From positions 434,001 to 498,000 of the forward strand of contig NZ_JAAFZH010000003.1 of NCBI RefSeq assembly GCF_010435915.1: a stretch of 64,000 bases of DNA. Reading direction: 5' to 3'. Below the pieces are notes generated by a model. It did no database searches. It was not told the DNA's origin and saw only the letters and a program-made list of their open reading frames with translations. The translations under genes and the position numbers were made by a program. Source of the stretch: Spirosoma terrae (GTDB taxonomy: Bacteria; Bacteroidota; Bacteroidia; Cytophagales; Spirosomataceae). Shown here in pieces: positions 26,947 to 35,649 of this stretch (within the stretch, counting starts at the first letter, position 1; each line of letters begins with the position of its first letter).

Positions 26947-29412
26947 ATGTCGACTGAGCATCTAAATATAAATGACTCTTCTGAACTACATTCTGATCGG
27001 GAAACACCGGCGTCATCTGAGCCTTATACATTAGTGCTGGAGTCCCTCCTTGATGCTGTCTGGGAAACGGATAAAACCGGTAGGCCAATTGGCGATTCCG
27101 CTACCTGGCGAACCTATACCGGTCAGAAAGTAGATGAATGGCAGCGTAAAGGCTGGCTAGCAGCCGTACATCCCGATGACCTTGAGCATGCACAACAATC
27201 GTGGACTGTGTCATTGACTACTCAGGTTGCCTTGGCTATTGAGCTACGATTTAGCAGGCCAGATGGCGGCTGGAGATGGACTAATCTGCGAGCTGCTCCC
27301 GCTCTGAATGAGCATGGCGTGGTTGAAAAATGGGTTGGCATCTGCATCGACATACACGATCGTAAGCAATTGGAGCTGCGGCTGATTGATGCTGAAACGC
27401 GCTTCCAGCTTTATGTTAACACCAGTTCTGATATATTTTATAAGATGAGTGCAGACTGGAGCGAGATGCGGAGTCTGAGCGGTAAAAATTTCTTATCCAG
27501 TACCGACGTACCTACGCTTTCCTGGCAGATCGACTATATTCCAGAAGAAGATCGGGCTTATGTTCAGGCAAAAATCGAACAGGCTATCACCACAAAATCC
27601 CCTTTTTCCCTGGAGCATAGGGTTAAACGACTCGATGGAACCATAGGCTGGACATTTTCGCGGGCTGTACCAGTACTGGATAATGAGGGTGAAATTATTG
27701 AATGGTTCGGGACGGCCAGTGATGTTACTCAGCATAAACGAGCGCTGGAAGGATTAGCCGATAATGAACAAACTCTACGTAGTCTGGTAGCCAGTGCTCC
27801 GTTTCCAATTGGTGTATATGAAGGCAGTGAGATGCGCATTAAACTAGCTAATCAGGCTATTATTGATGTGTGGGGAAAGGGCAATGATGTAGTCGGCAAG
27901 CGATACGCGGAGCTACTGCCGGAGTTGGAAAACCAGCATGTCTATGATCAGCTTGACCGGGTCTTTACGACAGGGGTACCTTTTCATGCCCGTAATCAGC
28001 GTATAGAGTTAACTATCGATGGAAAGCTGAAACCCTTTTATTTCAATTACAGCTTTACACCGCTCTATACTAGTGATGGCCAAGTGTATGGCGTACTGAA
28101 TACGGCGGCCGAAGTTACCGATCTTATACTGGTTAAGCAGGCACTGGAAAATAGCCAGCAGCGTCTTCAGGCGGCTGTAGAACTAGCGGAATTGGCGACC
28201 TGGAGTATGGACATTCCTACCAGAACGTTTCATTACTCGAAGCGATTTATGGAATGGCTGGGTTTGTCTGAAGATAAAAAAGAACTGGATGAACTCTATC
28301 TGTCAGTACCCGAACAGTATCGACAGTCCGTTGCCAGCGCCATTGAAGCTGTTATCCTGCCTGACTCATCAGGACGATATGAGAATGAACATCCTGTCGT
28401 TAATCGTTCGACGGGGCAAGTGCGTATCATTCATGTACAGGCGCTAGTTTTTAGAGACGATGATGGTCAACCCAAGCTGTTAAGCGGAACGGCTCAGGAC
28501 GTAACAGTACAACGAAAAATTCAATTAGCCCTGGAAGGCCAGGTACAGCAACGTACTGAAGAACTAACGCAGCGGAATGAAGAGCTGGCTTTTATCAATG
28601 AGGAGTTGGCGGCTACCAACGAAGAATTAATGGCGGCCAGCGAGGAAATTGCCGCGGCTAATACGAAGCTGGAAGAAGTCAACCAGAATTTGATACGTTC
28701 CAATCGCAATCTGGAACAGTTCGCTTACATTGCCAGTCACGATTTGCAGGAGCCTTTGCGGAAAATTCAGCAGTTTGGCGACCTGCTTAAATCACGTTAC
28801 GCATCGGCCGGTGAAGAAGATATTGTATATATTGACAGAATGCAGGTAGCGGCTAGTCGAATGTCTGCGTTGATTCGGGATTTACTGGCCTTCTCCCGAA
28901 TCTCTACGAATCAGGTTAAAACGTCGCCCGTATCGCTTGGCAAACTGGTTAGTGAAGTGTTGGATACGCTATCGATTGCCATTGAAGAAAGTCAGGCAAC
29001 CATTCAGGTCGATACGTTGCCGGTTATTCCGGGCGATGGTCTACAGCTTCAACAACTCTTTCAGAATTTAATAGCCAATGGTCTCAAGTTCCGTCAGGCA
29101 GACCGCCCCGCATTCATTCAGATTAAATCCCAGCTTGTTTCAAGAATCGATCTGCCCGCGTCTATTAATCCTGAACGTCAGGTCGATATGTATTGCCAGA
29201 TAGACGTTATTGATAACGGGATTGGCTTTGACGAGAAATACACAGACCGGATTTTTCAGGTCTTTCAGCGATTACACGGTAAAAACGAATTTGCCGGAAC
29301 CGGCGTCGGACTGGCGATTTGTCAGAAAGTTGCTGCTAACCACGGGGGTGCAATAACGGCCACTAGTGTACCCGGAGTAGGCTCTACCTTTACGGTCTAC
29401 TTACCCATGTAA
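26947..29412 (+). CDS. Orphan multi-PAS sensor histidine kinase
   Basis: A soluble kinase of 821 residues with no membrane segment. Start chosen at ATG 26947 (MSTEHLN); a GTG lies two codons earlier. It has four PAS domains in tandem (about 28-145, 150-273, 275-405, 405-530), several ending in the PAC motif (GICIDIHDRKQ, GTASDVTQHKRA, GTAQDVTVQRKI). A coiled coil rich in NEEL repeats (about 535-590) leads to HisKA with the phospho-His in IASHDLQEPLRKI (about 595-607), then the ATPase with N box LFQNLIANGLKF, G1 VIDNGIGFDEKY and G2 GTGVGLAICQKV. No response regulator is adjacent, so the partner is unknown. Input signals likely cytoplasmic. Confidence 0.93.
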   Translation: MSTEHLNINDSSELHSDRETPASSEPYTLVLESLLDAVWETDKTGRPIGDSATWRTYTGQKVDEWQRKGWLAAVHPDDLEHAQQSWTVSLTTQVALAIELRFSRPDGGWRWTNLRAAPALNEHGVVEKWVGICIDIHDRKQLELRLIDAETRFQLYVNTSSDIFYKMSADWSEMRSLSGKNFLSSTDVPTLSWQIDYIPEEDRAYVQAKIEQAITTKSPFSLEHRVKRLDGTIGWTFSRAVPVLDNEGEIIEWFGTASDVTQHKRALEGLADNEQTLRSLVASAPFPIGVYEGSEMRIKLANQAIIDVWGKGNDVVGKRYAELLPELENQHVYDQLDRVFTTGVPFHARNQRIELTIDGKLKPFYFNYSFTPLYTSDGQVYGVLNTAAEVTDLILVKQALENSQQRLQAAVELAELATWSMDIPTRTFHYSKRFMEWLGLSEDKKELDELYLSVPEQYRQSVASAIEAVILPDSSGRYENEHPVVNRSTGQVRIIHVQALVFRDDDGQPKLLSGTAQDVTVQRKIQLALEGQVQQRTEELTQRNEELAFINEELAATNEELMAASEEIAAANTKLEEVNQNLIRSNRNLEQFAYIASHDLQEPLRKIQQFGDLLKSRYASAGEEDIVYIDRMQVAASRMSALIRDLLAFSRISTNQVKTSPVSLGKLVSEVLDTLSIAIEESQATIQVDTLPVIPGDGLQLQQLFQNLIANGLKFRQADRPAFIQIKSQLVSRIDLPASINPERQVDMYCQIDVIDNGIGFDEKYTDRIFQVFQRLHGKNEFAGTGVGLAICQKVAANHGGAITATSVPGVGSTFTVYLPM

Positions 29413-29427
29413 GGCTGCACATAATAA

Positions 29428-29452
29428 AACACCGTAGTGATGCTACGGTGTT
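29428..29452. terminator. Hairpin after the histidine kinase gene, possibly bidirectional
   Basis: Perfect 10-bp stem AACACCGTAG (29428-29437) / CTACGGTGTT (29443-29452) with a 5-nt loop, 16 bp after the kinase stop. There is no T-run on the plus strand, but on the minus strand it is followed by TTATTATG preceded by TT, so it may work better for the convergent gene at 29663-30037. Confidence 0.6.
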
Positions 29453-29455
29453 AAT

Positions 29456-29666
29456 CTAACTTCAACAAGGTAGAAACTCATCGATTGACTGGTTAGTCGA
29501 TTTCCTGAAACCTAAAAAAAGGATTGATCGGTCGTTGTTCCGTCGGGAAAGATATAATTCAGAAAACGAACGATCAACAAGTCGACATGTTTGTCAATAC
29601 GTAAAAGCGAGGGTATGTTGAAGGACATCATTGCTTACGGTTGAGTTTCTACCTTATTGAAGTTAG
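29456..29666. repeat. 211-bp element with 25-bp terminal inverted repeats
   Basis: The ends 29456-29480 and 29642-29666 are inverted repeats matching at 24 of 25 positions. Inside, a second inverted pair lies at TTGATCGGTCGTT (about 29524-29536) and AACGAACGATCAA (29565-29577). The interior has no ORF. The right end overlaps the stop of the small gene 29663-30037 by a few bases. It resembles a MITE or a long structured fold-back; no target-site duplication was found. Confidence 0.55.
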
Positions 29667-30037
29667 TACATGGCTATAACCCGGTTGGTTTGCTGAACCG
29701 GTTTGGTCGATAAATCCAGCTGTTTGCGAATACTGTTCTTGGCCGACCTGACTTCTAATTCATATTTGCCATCCGCTAATTGCTCTACGTTCAGTTTGAC
29801 GGCATACTTCTCGTCTTTCCGATTAAGGCTTTGACGATAGACCACCTGGTTTTCTGAATCACGAAGTAAAATGTCGACCGACGTATCGGCTGGCTTTACT
29901 ACTGATACGCGAACCTGCTTGTCAATCGTTACAAAGGCGCTTGCTTCAACGGAGGTTGATTTGGGTGTTGTAGGGTCGGTCAAAACCGTTGACGTCATCA
30001 GCAGCGAAAGGGCGAGTTTACTCATTAATGGTAGCAT
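29663..30037 (-). CDS. Small secreted protein with a beta-rich domain, unknown function
   Basis: Start chosen at ATG 30037 (MLPLMSKLALSLLMTSTVL), which gives a signal peptide; the frame runs 14 codons further up with Thr-rich sequence. The protein is 124 residues. After the signal the mature domain (about 35-110) has alternating beta strands: VRVSVVKPADTSVDILLRD, then VVYRQSLNRKDEKYAVKLNV, then GKYELEVRSAKNSIRKQLDL. This pattern is similar to the DUF3244/T9SS C-terminal-domain kind of small Ig-like fold common in Bacteroidota, where such short proteins are secreted. That likeness is only by eye. It is convergent with the histidine kinase. Confidence 0.7.
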   Translation of the reverse strand: MLPLMSKLALSLLMTSTVLTDPTTPKSTSVEASAFVTIDKQVRVSVVKPADTSVDILLRDSENQVVYRQSLNRKDEKYAVKLNVEQLADGKYELEVRSAKNSIRKQLDLSTKPVQQTNRVIAMY

Positions 30038-30321
30038 TGTTGTTGTAGTTTTGGTGTTGTTTATCTGTTCGGTATACATAAACCAAAGTACGTGCCAATA
30101 AATTAAGTAGTTGATTGTTAGTGATTTATGTTTGTGTCTTGTTTTGGCTTATGTCCAGATACGGACAAAGTCTGTTCACAGCCGGACAACCGTAACCAGC
30201 ATTGGTACTACGTAGCGTTCTCTTTACCGGGAAAGGGAAATTAACGGGTATGTATGCAGCTTTTTGAGTGTTACCTTGTCATTGATAGGACTGAGTAGCT
30301 GGTCTACAATTCCTTTCACAC

Positions 30322-31497
30322 ATGGACAACACGCGAGCGATCTGGCTGGATTATTTACGTTCTTTTATTACTGTTTTAGTAGTGGCCCATCATGCCGCTT
30401 TAGCCTATCCAACGTTCGCTCATTTTGACCCAGCACACTATATCTATTCCACAGCGCCGGTTGTAGATGACAATCGATGGGCCGCTCTGGACTTTCTGAT
30501 TGGCTTTAATGATATCTACTTCATGAGCCTGATGTTTTTTGTCAGTGGCTTATTTGTCTATAGGGGGCTAGTAAAAAAAGGGGCGAAGGCTTATATAAGA
30601 GATCGATTCATTCGGTTGGGTATTCCTTTTTTAGTTGCCGAGATTGTATTGATTCCACTGGCGTATTGGCCATCCTTTTACCTGGCGACCCATTCTACTA
30701 ATCTTCTTAACTTTCTTGACGATTATGTTTATCACCAGCAATGGCCAGTAGGACCTCCCTGGTTCATATGGCTATTGCTCGTATTCGATGGTGTTATCGT
30801 GCTTATTTTCAGCGTAACGCCTTCCTTTTTTACCGCCTTTGGTCATTGGCTTGGCAGGCTAAATAGACAACCTTTTCGTTTGGGGCTGATTAGTTATGGG
30901 TTAGTTGCCATAAACTTAGTACCGGTTAGTTTATGGGTAGGTCAGTATACCTGGATTGGCGATTGGGGACCTTTTGATTTTCAGTTGAATCGGCTGTTTT
31001 TCTATTTCCTGTTTTTTTTGTTGGGGAGTTGTCTGGGCGCCGTAGACTGGCAAGGCTACTTCTTTAAAGCGCAGAAGTTTCTGGGAAGAGACTGGACATT
31101 CTGGGGAGCATTCTGTCTTATTTTTTATTTATTGTTTGTGCTGGTATCACGTAGTGGCGCAATCTGGGTCAGTGAAGGTTTGTTTACACCAGTAGTTGGC
31201 TATCTGCTATTCGATGTAGCGTTTGTAGCTAGTTGCCTGTTCAGTATCAGCGCCTGCCTGGCTTTCTTCAAACAAAAAGTAAATAAGCCGCTCCAGGTCT
31301 GGGATAACCTGTCCGATAATGCATACGGTATTTATATAGTGCATTACGGGTTTGTTACGTGGCTGCAATTTGCGCTACGTTCCGCTGCTTTACCTGTTTT
31401 TCTGAAATTCACTCTTGTATTTGTCTTGTCCCTACTAATCAGCTGGTTGGTTAGCATGCTGGCTCGGCGGATTTCCTTTGTTAAACGCGTTATATAG
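30322..31497 (+). CDS. Membrane acyltransferase family 3 protein
   Basis: Integral membrane protein of 391 residues in the acyltransferase 3 (OpgC/OafA-like) family, whose members O-acetylate or acylate glucans, polysaccharides or lipids. The N-terminal WLDYLRSFITVLVVAHHAAL (about 8-27) carries the family Arg and the His of the active site, and FVSGLFVYRGLVKKG with R-x-R (YIRDRFIRLGIPF, about 90-102) follows. About ten membrane segments are visible. No sugar genes are adjacent, so the acceptor is unknown. ATG start. It stands alone, with a 200-bp gap before the Hsp70 gene. Confidence 0.9.
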   Translation: MDNTRAIWLDYLRSFITVLVVAHHAALAYPTFAHFDPAHYIYSTAPVVDDNRWAALDFLIGFNDIYFMSLMFFVSGLFVYRGLVKKGAKAYIRDRFIRLGIPFLVAEIVLIPLAYWPSFYLATHSTNLLNFLDDYVYHQQWPVGPPWFIWLLLVFDGVIVLIFSVTPSFFTAFGHWLGRLNRQPFRLGLISYGLVAINLVPVSLWVGQYTWIGDWGPFDFQLNRLFFYFLFFLLGSCLGAVDWQGYFFKAQKFLGRDWTFWGAFCLIFYLLFVLVSRSGAIWVSEGLFTPVVGYLLFDVAFVASCLFSISACLAFFKQKVNKPLQVWDNLSDNAYGIYIVHYGFVTWLQFALRSAALPVFLKFTLVFVLSLLISWLVSMLARRISFVKRVI

Positions 31498-31583
31498 ACG
31501 TAGTACGTAAACGACTTTTGCACTAACTGCTACGTTCTTTTTGAGCGATTGGTGATCTGCACGTTATTATAGATGAAAATTTG

Positions 31584-31614
31584 TTTGAAAGCTCACCCTT
31601 TTGAAATAATTTTG
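31584..31614 (+). promoter_or_regulatory. Promoter of the Hsp70-like gene
   Basis: TTTG (31584-31587), 19 nt, TAATTTTG (31607-31614): an exact match to the Bacteroidota housekeeping consensus and spacing. A start site near 31620 would give a leader of about 80 nt before the ATG at 31699. Confidence 0.75.
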
Positions 31615-31698
31615 CGCCCCTTTTTCTGAAGGAACTCCATGCTTCCATAAGGCCAGAAACTGAAGGACTCTTCTCCATTTTAACGAAACCTACCCGGA

Positions 31699-32991
31699 AT
31701 GACTACACTCTCGTGCGGAATTGATTTTGGTACATCCAATTCGAGTATTGCCATTGATCAGAACGGCCAGATAAGCCTGGTTCCTGTAGAAAAGGAGCAT
31801 GTAACGATTCCCAGCGCCCTTTTTTTTCAACGTACAAATAATAAAGCGTTCTATGGTAGAGAGGCTGTGAATTTGTTCTTTGATCGCAATCAGGGGCGGT
31901 TTATGCGTAGTTTAAAGCGCGTACTGGGTACGTCTCTCATGAAACAGGGCACGCTGGTAAATGGCATGTCGATGAATTTTGTCACCATCATTGCTTCTTT
32001 CCTGAAACACATAAAAGATAAAGCCGATGCCGTCGCTGGTGAAGAAATAGAAGCGGTAGTGATGGGGCGTCCTGTTCATTTTGTTGATAACGACGGACAG
32101 GCCGATGCCAGGGCTCAGGCTGAATTAATGGCTATTGCCCAGCGTATTGGCTTTAAATACATTGATTTTCAGTTCGAACCCATTGCGGCAGCATTTGCGC
32201 ATGAAGCAAACGTAACGGGCGAAAAACTGGCTATTGTAGCCGATTTGGGTGGTGGTACGTCCGACTTTACAGTAATCAGACTCTCCAGACAGTCGGGCCG
32301 GAAAACCGATCGCTCGTCAGATATTCTGGCGAATACCGGCGTTCGGGTGGGAGGGAACGATTTCGATAAAGAATTAAGTATGACCGCCATTATGCCTGAA
32401 CTTGGTTACCGGAGTACGTATGGTGAAAAGCAACTCGACGTGCCCATAAAGCCCTATCAGGATTTGGCCGAATGGAGTAAAGTTAACTTTCTCTATACAC
32501 CAAAGCTGATCATGCAAATGCGTCAGATTCTACACCAGTCGCATGACAAAAAGCGGTTTCAACGGCTGGTGTCGGTGCTGGAAAATGAGACGGGACATTC
32601 GCTTTTAGCGTCGGCCGAAGCAACTAAAATTGCCCTCTCAACGCAGGAAGCCTACAATGCCCGATTTGATTTTATAGAACCCGATTTTTCAATTGAAATC
32701 GAACGGACTTTATTCGAGCAATCGATTGACGGAGAAATCGAAAAAATAATGGAGTCGGCCAGGCAGTGTCTTCGGGAGGCAGGTATTCAAAAAGAAGCCA
32801 TCGAGCTGGTCATTCTGACCGGAGGCACAACTGAAGTTCGTACCGTGCAGATGGCATTCAGGCAGTTATTCCCTAATGCCGCCATCGCCGATGAGAATAA
32901 ACTTTCCAGCGTTGGCCTTGGACTTGCCTACGATAGCCGGAATAAATTTGGCCCTACGAGTAGTCGTAATGTACTATCTTCTGTAGCCTGA
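31699..32991 (+). CDS. Hsp70-like protein (YegD type)
   Basis: A 430-residue actin/Hsp70-fold ATPase without the full substrate-binding domain of DnaK, like YegD. Visible: phosphate 1 motif CGIDFGTSNSSIAI (about 6-19), FEPIAAAFAHE (about 158-168), phosphate 2 VADLGGGTSDFTVIRL (about 179-194) and the adenosine motif VILTGGTTEVRTVQ (about 374-387). A DnaJ or GrpE partner is not adjacent. YegD-type proteins are chaperone-like with poorly known clients. It has its own strong promoter. ATG start. The gene is followed by a terminator at 33136-33170. Confidence 0.92.
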   Translation: MTTLSCGIDFGTSNSSIAIDQNGQISLVPVEKEHVTIPSALFFQRTNNKAFYGREAVNLFFDRNQGRFMRSLKRVLGTSLMKQGTLVNGMSMNFVTIIASFLKHIKDKADAVAGEEIEAVVMGRPVHFVDNDGQADARAQAELMAIAQRIGFKYIDFQFEPIAAAFAHEANVTGEKLAIVADLGGGTSDFTVIRLSRQSGRKTDRSSDILANTGVRVGGNDFDKELSMTAIMPELGYRSTYGEKQLDVPIKPYQDLAEWSKVNFLYTPKLIMQMRQILHQSHDKKRFQRLVSVLENETGHSLLASAEATKIALSTQEAYNARFDFIEPDFSIEIERTLFEQSIDGEIEKIMESARQCLREAGIQKEAIELVILTGGTTEVRTVQMAFRQLFPNAAIADENKLSSVGLGLAYDSRNKFGPTSSRNVLSSVA

Positions 32992-33058
32992 ACGTACTAT
33001 TCCGTCTCTTTTAGCTGTGTTTATAGTCTGTAAATCTGATATATGTGAGAAAAACATA

Positions 33059-33089
33059 TTGTCATATTTACTAGACGGTTGTATATTTG
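33059..33089 (+). promoter_or_regulatory. Strong promoter inside the gap after the Hsp70-like gene
   Basis: TTG (33059-33061), 20 nt, TATATTTG (33082-33089) is a near-ideal Bacteroidota promoter. Transcription would start near 33094 and reach the hairpin terminator at 33136-33170. Confidence 0.7.
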
Positions 33090-33093
33090 TGTA

Positions 33094-33171
33094 CACTTCT
33101 TCATCATGCTTACAGCATCGAAGTAGTTTAACCGGCCTGGCAGCCCGTAATACGGCTGTCAGGTTTTTTTA
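33094..33171 (+). ncRNA. Candidate small RNA (about 75 nt)
   Basis: The unit runs from the predicted start of a strong promoter to a good terminator and has no sensible ORF. The RNA would have a small 5' hairpin (ATGCT/AGCAT, 33106-33118), a single-stranded middle with TCGAAGTAGTTTAA, and the terminator stem with U7. It could be a trans-acting small RNA, or a leader/attenuator for the secreted protein gene at 33318. No known RNA family is recognised. Confidence 0.4.
33136..33170 (+). terminator. Rho-independent terminator
   Basis: Ten-pair stem CCTGGCAGCC (33136-33145) / GGCTGTCAGG (33154-33163), one G-U, 8-nt loop, then seven T. It would end both the Hsp70 read-through and the candidate small RNA. 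Confidence 0.88.
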
Positions 33172-33317
33172 TGGCCGCGTCATCCGCAGGGCTTGGACTT
33201 TAATCGAGAAGTCGAAAACGAGTAGGAAACAGGGCTATTTACCACCAATGTGCCTGTAGAGAAAGTATGTTTAGTGGTAGAGTTGCTTTTTTCAACTGCG
33301 GTTAATTGGAGTAGACC

Positions 33318-33866
33318 CTGAAGTCATTTACAGCCACCGGATTATTAGTTTTATTACTCTATCATCTGATAGGGTTGCCATTGGCTGTGTTTACACTGGA
33401 GGATACCTACGAATCGGCAACGCCTGTTTCAACGAATGATCATTGGAAACTGCTCAAATTGCCATTGTCATTACCGTACGTATCGCCTTGGGAAAACGAA
33501 GACGGACGCGCTGGCCTGATTCAGGACGGTAATGAGTTTTACAATGTTGTACATCAACGTTATGCGAATGATACGCTTTATACGTTGCTCAAAACCAATC
33601 AAAATGCGAAAGAACGGTTTTTTGAGCTTGTTGATCAATTACAACAGTTTACAGATAACACAGATCAGTCTGAATCGCCTAAAACACCGGTAGGGCGTTT
33701 GCTAAAATTGCTTAAAGATCGATTTACAACGTACCTTTTACCGATTGTTTGCCAACTAGACCTGCCCTCTGTGTCGGTTATTGAGCGGTCAATCAGCTAT
33801 GCCGATCTGAATGCTGACCTATGCAATGGGGTAGATTCTCCTGCATCGCCCCCGCCACAAAAGTAG
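33318..33866 (+). CDS. Secreted or membrane-anchored protein of unknown function; non-ATG start
   Basis: The frame has no ATG. From the CTG at 33318 it reads (M)KSFTATGLLVLLLYHLIGLP, an ideal signal peptide or anchor, directly after an in-frame stop; the TTG at 33375 would cut this off. I therefore place the start at 33318 (182 residues), noting that CTG initiation is rare. The mature part is soluble, with LPYVSPWENEDGRAGLIQDG, a Gln/Asp-rich middle, and VGRLLKLLKDRFTTYLLPIV, a possible amphipathic helix, before a Pro-rich end. No family is recognised. It may be read from the promoter at 33059 if the terminator in between is passed. Low certainty on start, good on coding. Confidence 0.55.
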   Translation: MKSFTATGLLVLLLYHLIGLPLAVFTLEDTYESATPVSTNDHWKLLKLPLSLPYVSPWENEDGRAGLIQDGNEFYNVVHQRYANDTLYTLLKTNQNAKERFFELVDQLQQFTDNTDQSESPKTPVGRLLKLLKDRFTTYLLPIVCQLDLPSVSVIERSISYADLNADLCNGVDSPASPPPQK

Positions 33867-33981
33867 CCTTGAATTTCCTGGATTTCTGTCAAGCTAACCC
33901 GCCATTCTAGCGTAGGTTCTGGCTTGCTATTCCCCGTTGGGCATTTCTTGAATGCCCCAGATTCACTATAGGCTATACTTT

Positions 33982-35319
33982 ATGAAATTTCTATCAACAA
34001 TCATCGTACTGCTGTTTGGCTTGACTGCCTGTCGGCCAACAGCAACGCCTGAGCAATACAACGCGCTGGCTTCTGATCCGCAACTACTCTACGACTGCTC
34101 GAAAAAGCTTACCGATATTATGATTCATGATATTTTCAAGCCGCCGGTTGCCAGTCGGATTTATGGGTACACCTATCTGGCGACTTACGAAGCACTTCGG
34201 CCCGGTTACTCGGACTATCCGGCGTTGCTTGGTAAAGTCAGAGGATCGAGCAGTGCGCCTGCGCCTAAACCGGGGCAGGAGTACTGCTTTCCATTGGCTA
34301 GCTTACAGGCGTTTATGACGGTAGGCCGGGCCTTAACCTTCTCAGCCGATATGTGGGACGACTTCGACAAGGAGTTCCAGCCGCGTCTGAAGTCGTTGAA
34401 CATTCCGGATGATGTCTATGAGCGATCGATACAATACGGTGAGCAGGTAGCTAAACACGTACTGGACTATGCCAGTAAAGATCACTATAAAGAAACACGT
34501 GGTTTTCGGTATACTGTTACGAATAAACCAGGTACCTGGGTACCAACGCCACCGGCCTATGCCGATGCCTGTGAGCCACAATGGAATACGGTTCGAACCT
34601 TTACGCTGGATTCGGCGCAGCAGTTTCGGTGTCCACCTCCCGCCAAATACGATCTGGATCATAATAGCCCTTTCTGGAAGTTAACGCAGGAGGTCTACAC
34701 GATTGGCAAACGGCAGGATAAAACGGAACAGGCGATTGCTTATTTCTGGGACGATAATGCGTTCGTGACGAACGTATCAGGGCATGTTATGTTCGGCAGT
34801 AAAAAAATGACACCCCCAGGTCATTGGCTGGCTATTGCGACCACATTGGCTCGTAAGCAGAAATTGACAATGATACAGGCGGCCCAGCTATATACTTTGT
34901 CGGCTATTGCCATGTTCGATTCGTTTATAGCCTGTTGGGACGAAAAGTACAGCAGTGTTCGCATACGGCCTGAAACCGTCATCAATGCCAATATAGATCC
35001 TCGCTGGCGCCCGTTTCTGGAAACCCCGGCATTCCCGGAATACGTTAGCGGGCACAGCGATATTTCGGCGGCTGCTGGAAAGGTAATTGCGCATTTAGTT
35101 GGCGCCAACGTAGCGTTTACCGATTCGACTGAATACCCATACGGACATGGTGTGCGCAGCTTTTCATCCATTGAGCAGGCGTATCAGGAAGCATCGATTA
35201 GCCGGGTTTATGGCGGTATTCATTTTCGGGATGGGGTAGAAGAGGGAACCCGGCAGGGAGAACACATTGGCGAATGGGTATTGACCAAGTTAGTGTCGAA
35301 AGAACTTGCTGGAAAATAA
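33982..35319 (+). CDS. Vanadium-haloperoxidase-type PAP2 lipoprotein
   Basis: A 445-residue protein of the PAP2 superfamily, vanadium-dependent haloperoxidase branch. Start chosen at ATG 33982, which gives a lipoprotein signal MKFLSTIIVLLFGLTAC with the lipobox LTAC; the ATG at 33952 lies inside a hairpin. The vanadate/phosphate site is in the C-terminal third: KYSSVRIRP (K-x6-RP, about 307-315), VSGHSDISAAAG (SGH, about 342-353) and SRVYGGIHFRDGVEEG (R-x5-H-x3-D, about 393-408). The N-terminal half is helical, with DYASKDHYKETRG. Members may be haloperoxidases or phosphatases, and sequence alone does not decide. It is the third PAP2-superfamily protein in the window. Confidence 0.87.
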   Translation: MKFLSTIIVLLFGLTACRPTATPEQYNALASDPQLLYDCSKKLTDIMIHDIFKPPVASRIYGYTYLATYEALRPGYSDYPALLGKVRGSSSAPAPKPGQEYCFPLASLQAFMTVGRALTFSADMWDDFDKEFQPRLKSLNIPDDVYERSIQYGEQVAKHVLDYASKDHYKETRGFRYTVTNKPGTWVPTPPAYADACEPQWNTVRTFTLDSAQQFRCPPPAKYDLDHNSPFWKLTQEVYTIGKRQDKTEQAIAYFWDDNAFVTNVSGHVMFGSKKMTPPGHWLAIATTLARKQKLTMIQAAQLYTLSAIAMFDSFIACWDEKYSSVRIRPETVINANIDPRWRPFLETPAFPEYVSGHSDISAAAGKVIAHLVGANVAFTDSTEYPYGHGVRSFSSIEQAYQEASISRVYGGIHFRDGVEEGTRQGEHIGEWVLTKLVSKELAGK

Positions 35320-35358
35320 ACCCAGAATCTGATAGTACGTAACAAGTGGTACCGGCAT

Positions 35359-35413
35359 AAATCAAATTCGTCTCCCAACGTAGCACCAGGCTATTGGGAG
35401 ACGAATTTGATTT
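35359..35413. terminator. 20-bp perfect hairpin between convergent genes
   Basis: Arms 35359-35378 and 35394-35413 are perfect reverse complements with a 15-nt loop, and the outer bases are AAATCAAATT/AATTTGATTT. It lies between the haloperoxidase-type gene and the convergent small lipoprotein gene, so it is a likely bidirectional terminator, though no long T-run follows. Confidence 0.65.
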
Positions 35414-35421
35414 ACAGGGTG

Positions 35422-35649
35422 CTATTTGCAGGTCGTAACAACCGTCAGACTACTGGTAGTGATGTTGTTAGACGTAATGTAGGCATCGACTTCGTCACCG
35501 CAAACTCTATTCTCGATCCGGCTGGGTTGCGTATTCTGTGCATTATAGGTTAAGGTTTCGCAGGTTTTGCAGTTTTTCTTCTTAAAAACTCCGCCCTCAC
35601 ACGCCATAAGTCCAACTGAGAGAAAGAGAAATACTTGTAAACGCTTCAT
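35422..35649 (-). CDS. Small Cys-rich lipoprotein, unknown function
   Basis: A 75-residue protein with a lipoprotein signal (MKRLQVFLFLSVGLMAC, lipobox LMAC, about 14-17). The mature part has a basic KKKNCKTCETLTYNA with a C-x2-C pair, then two more Cys (RVCGDEVDAY and the C-terminal VTTCK), enough for two disulfides. Thr/Asn-rich ITSNNITTSSLTVVTT follows. Similar tiny lipoproteins are common but unassigned in this phylum. No family recognised. ATG start. A regulatory gap of about 680 bp lies upstream, shared with the divergent SusC gene. Confidence 0.7.
   Translation of the reverse strand: MKRLQVFLFLSVGLMACEGGVFKKKNCKTCETLTYNAQNTQPSRIENRVCGDEVDAYITSNNITTSSLTVVTTCK

Noticed and set aside
30127-30134. 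TATGTTTG as promoter of the acyltransferase gene
   Set aside because: It matches the -7 consensus but is nearly 190 bp from the start and the nearest TTG is only 13 nt upstream.
33017-33259. 80-codon ORF after the Hsp70 gene
   Set aside because: It spans a strong promoter and a terminator, has Cys/Arg-rich random composition and no homology that I recognise.
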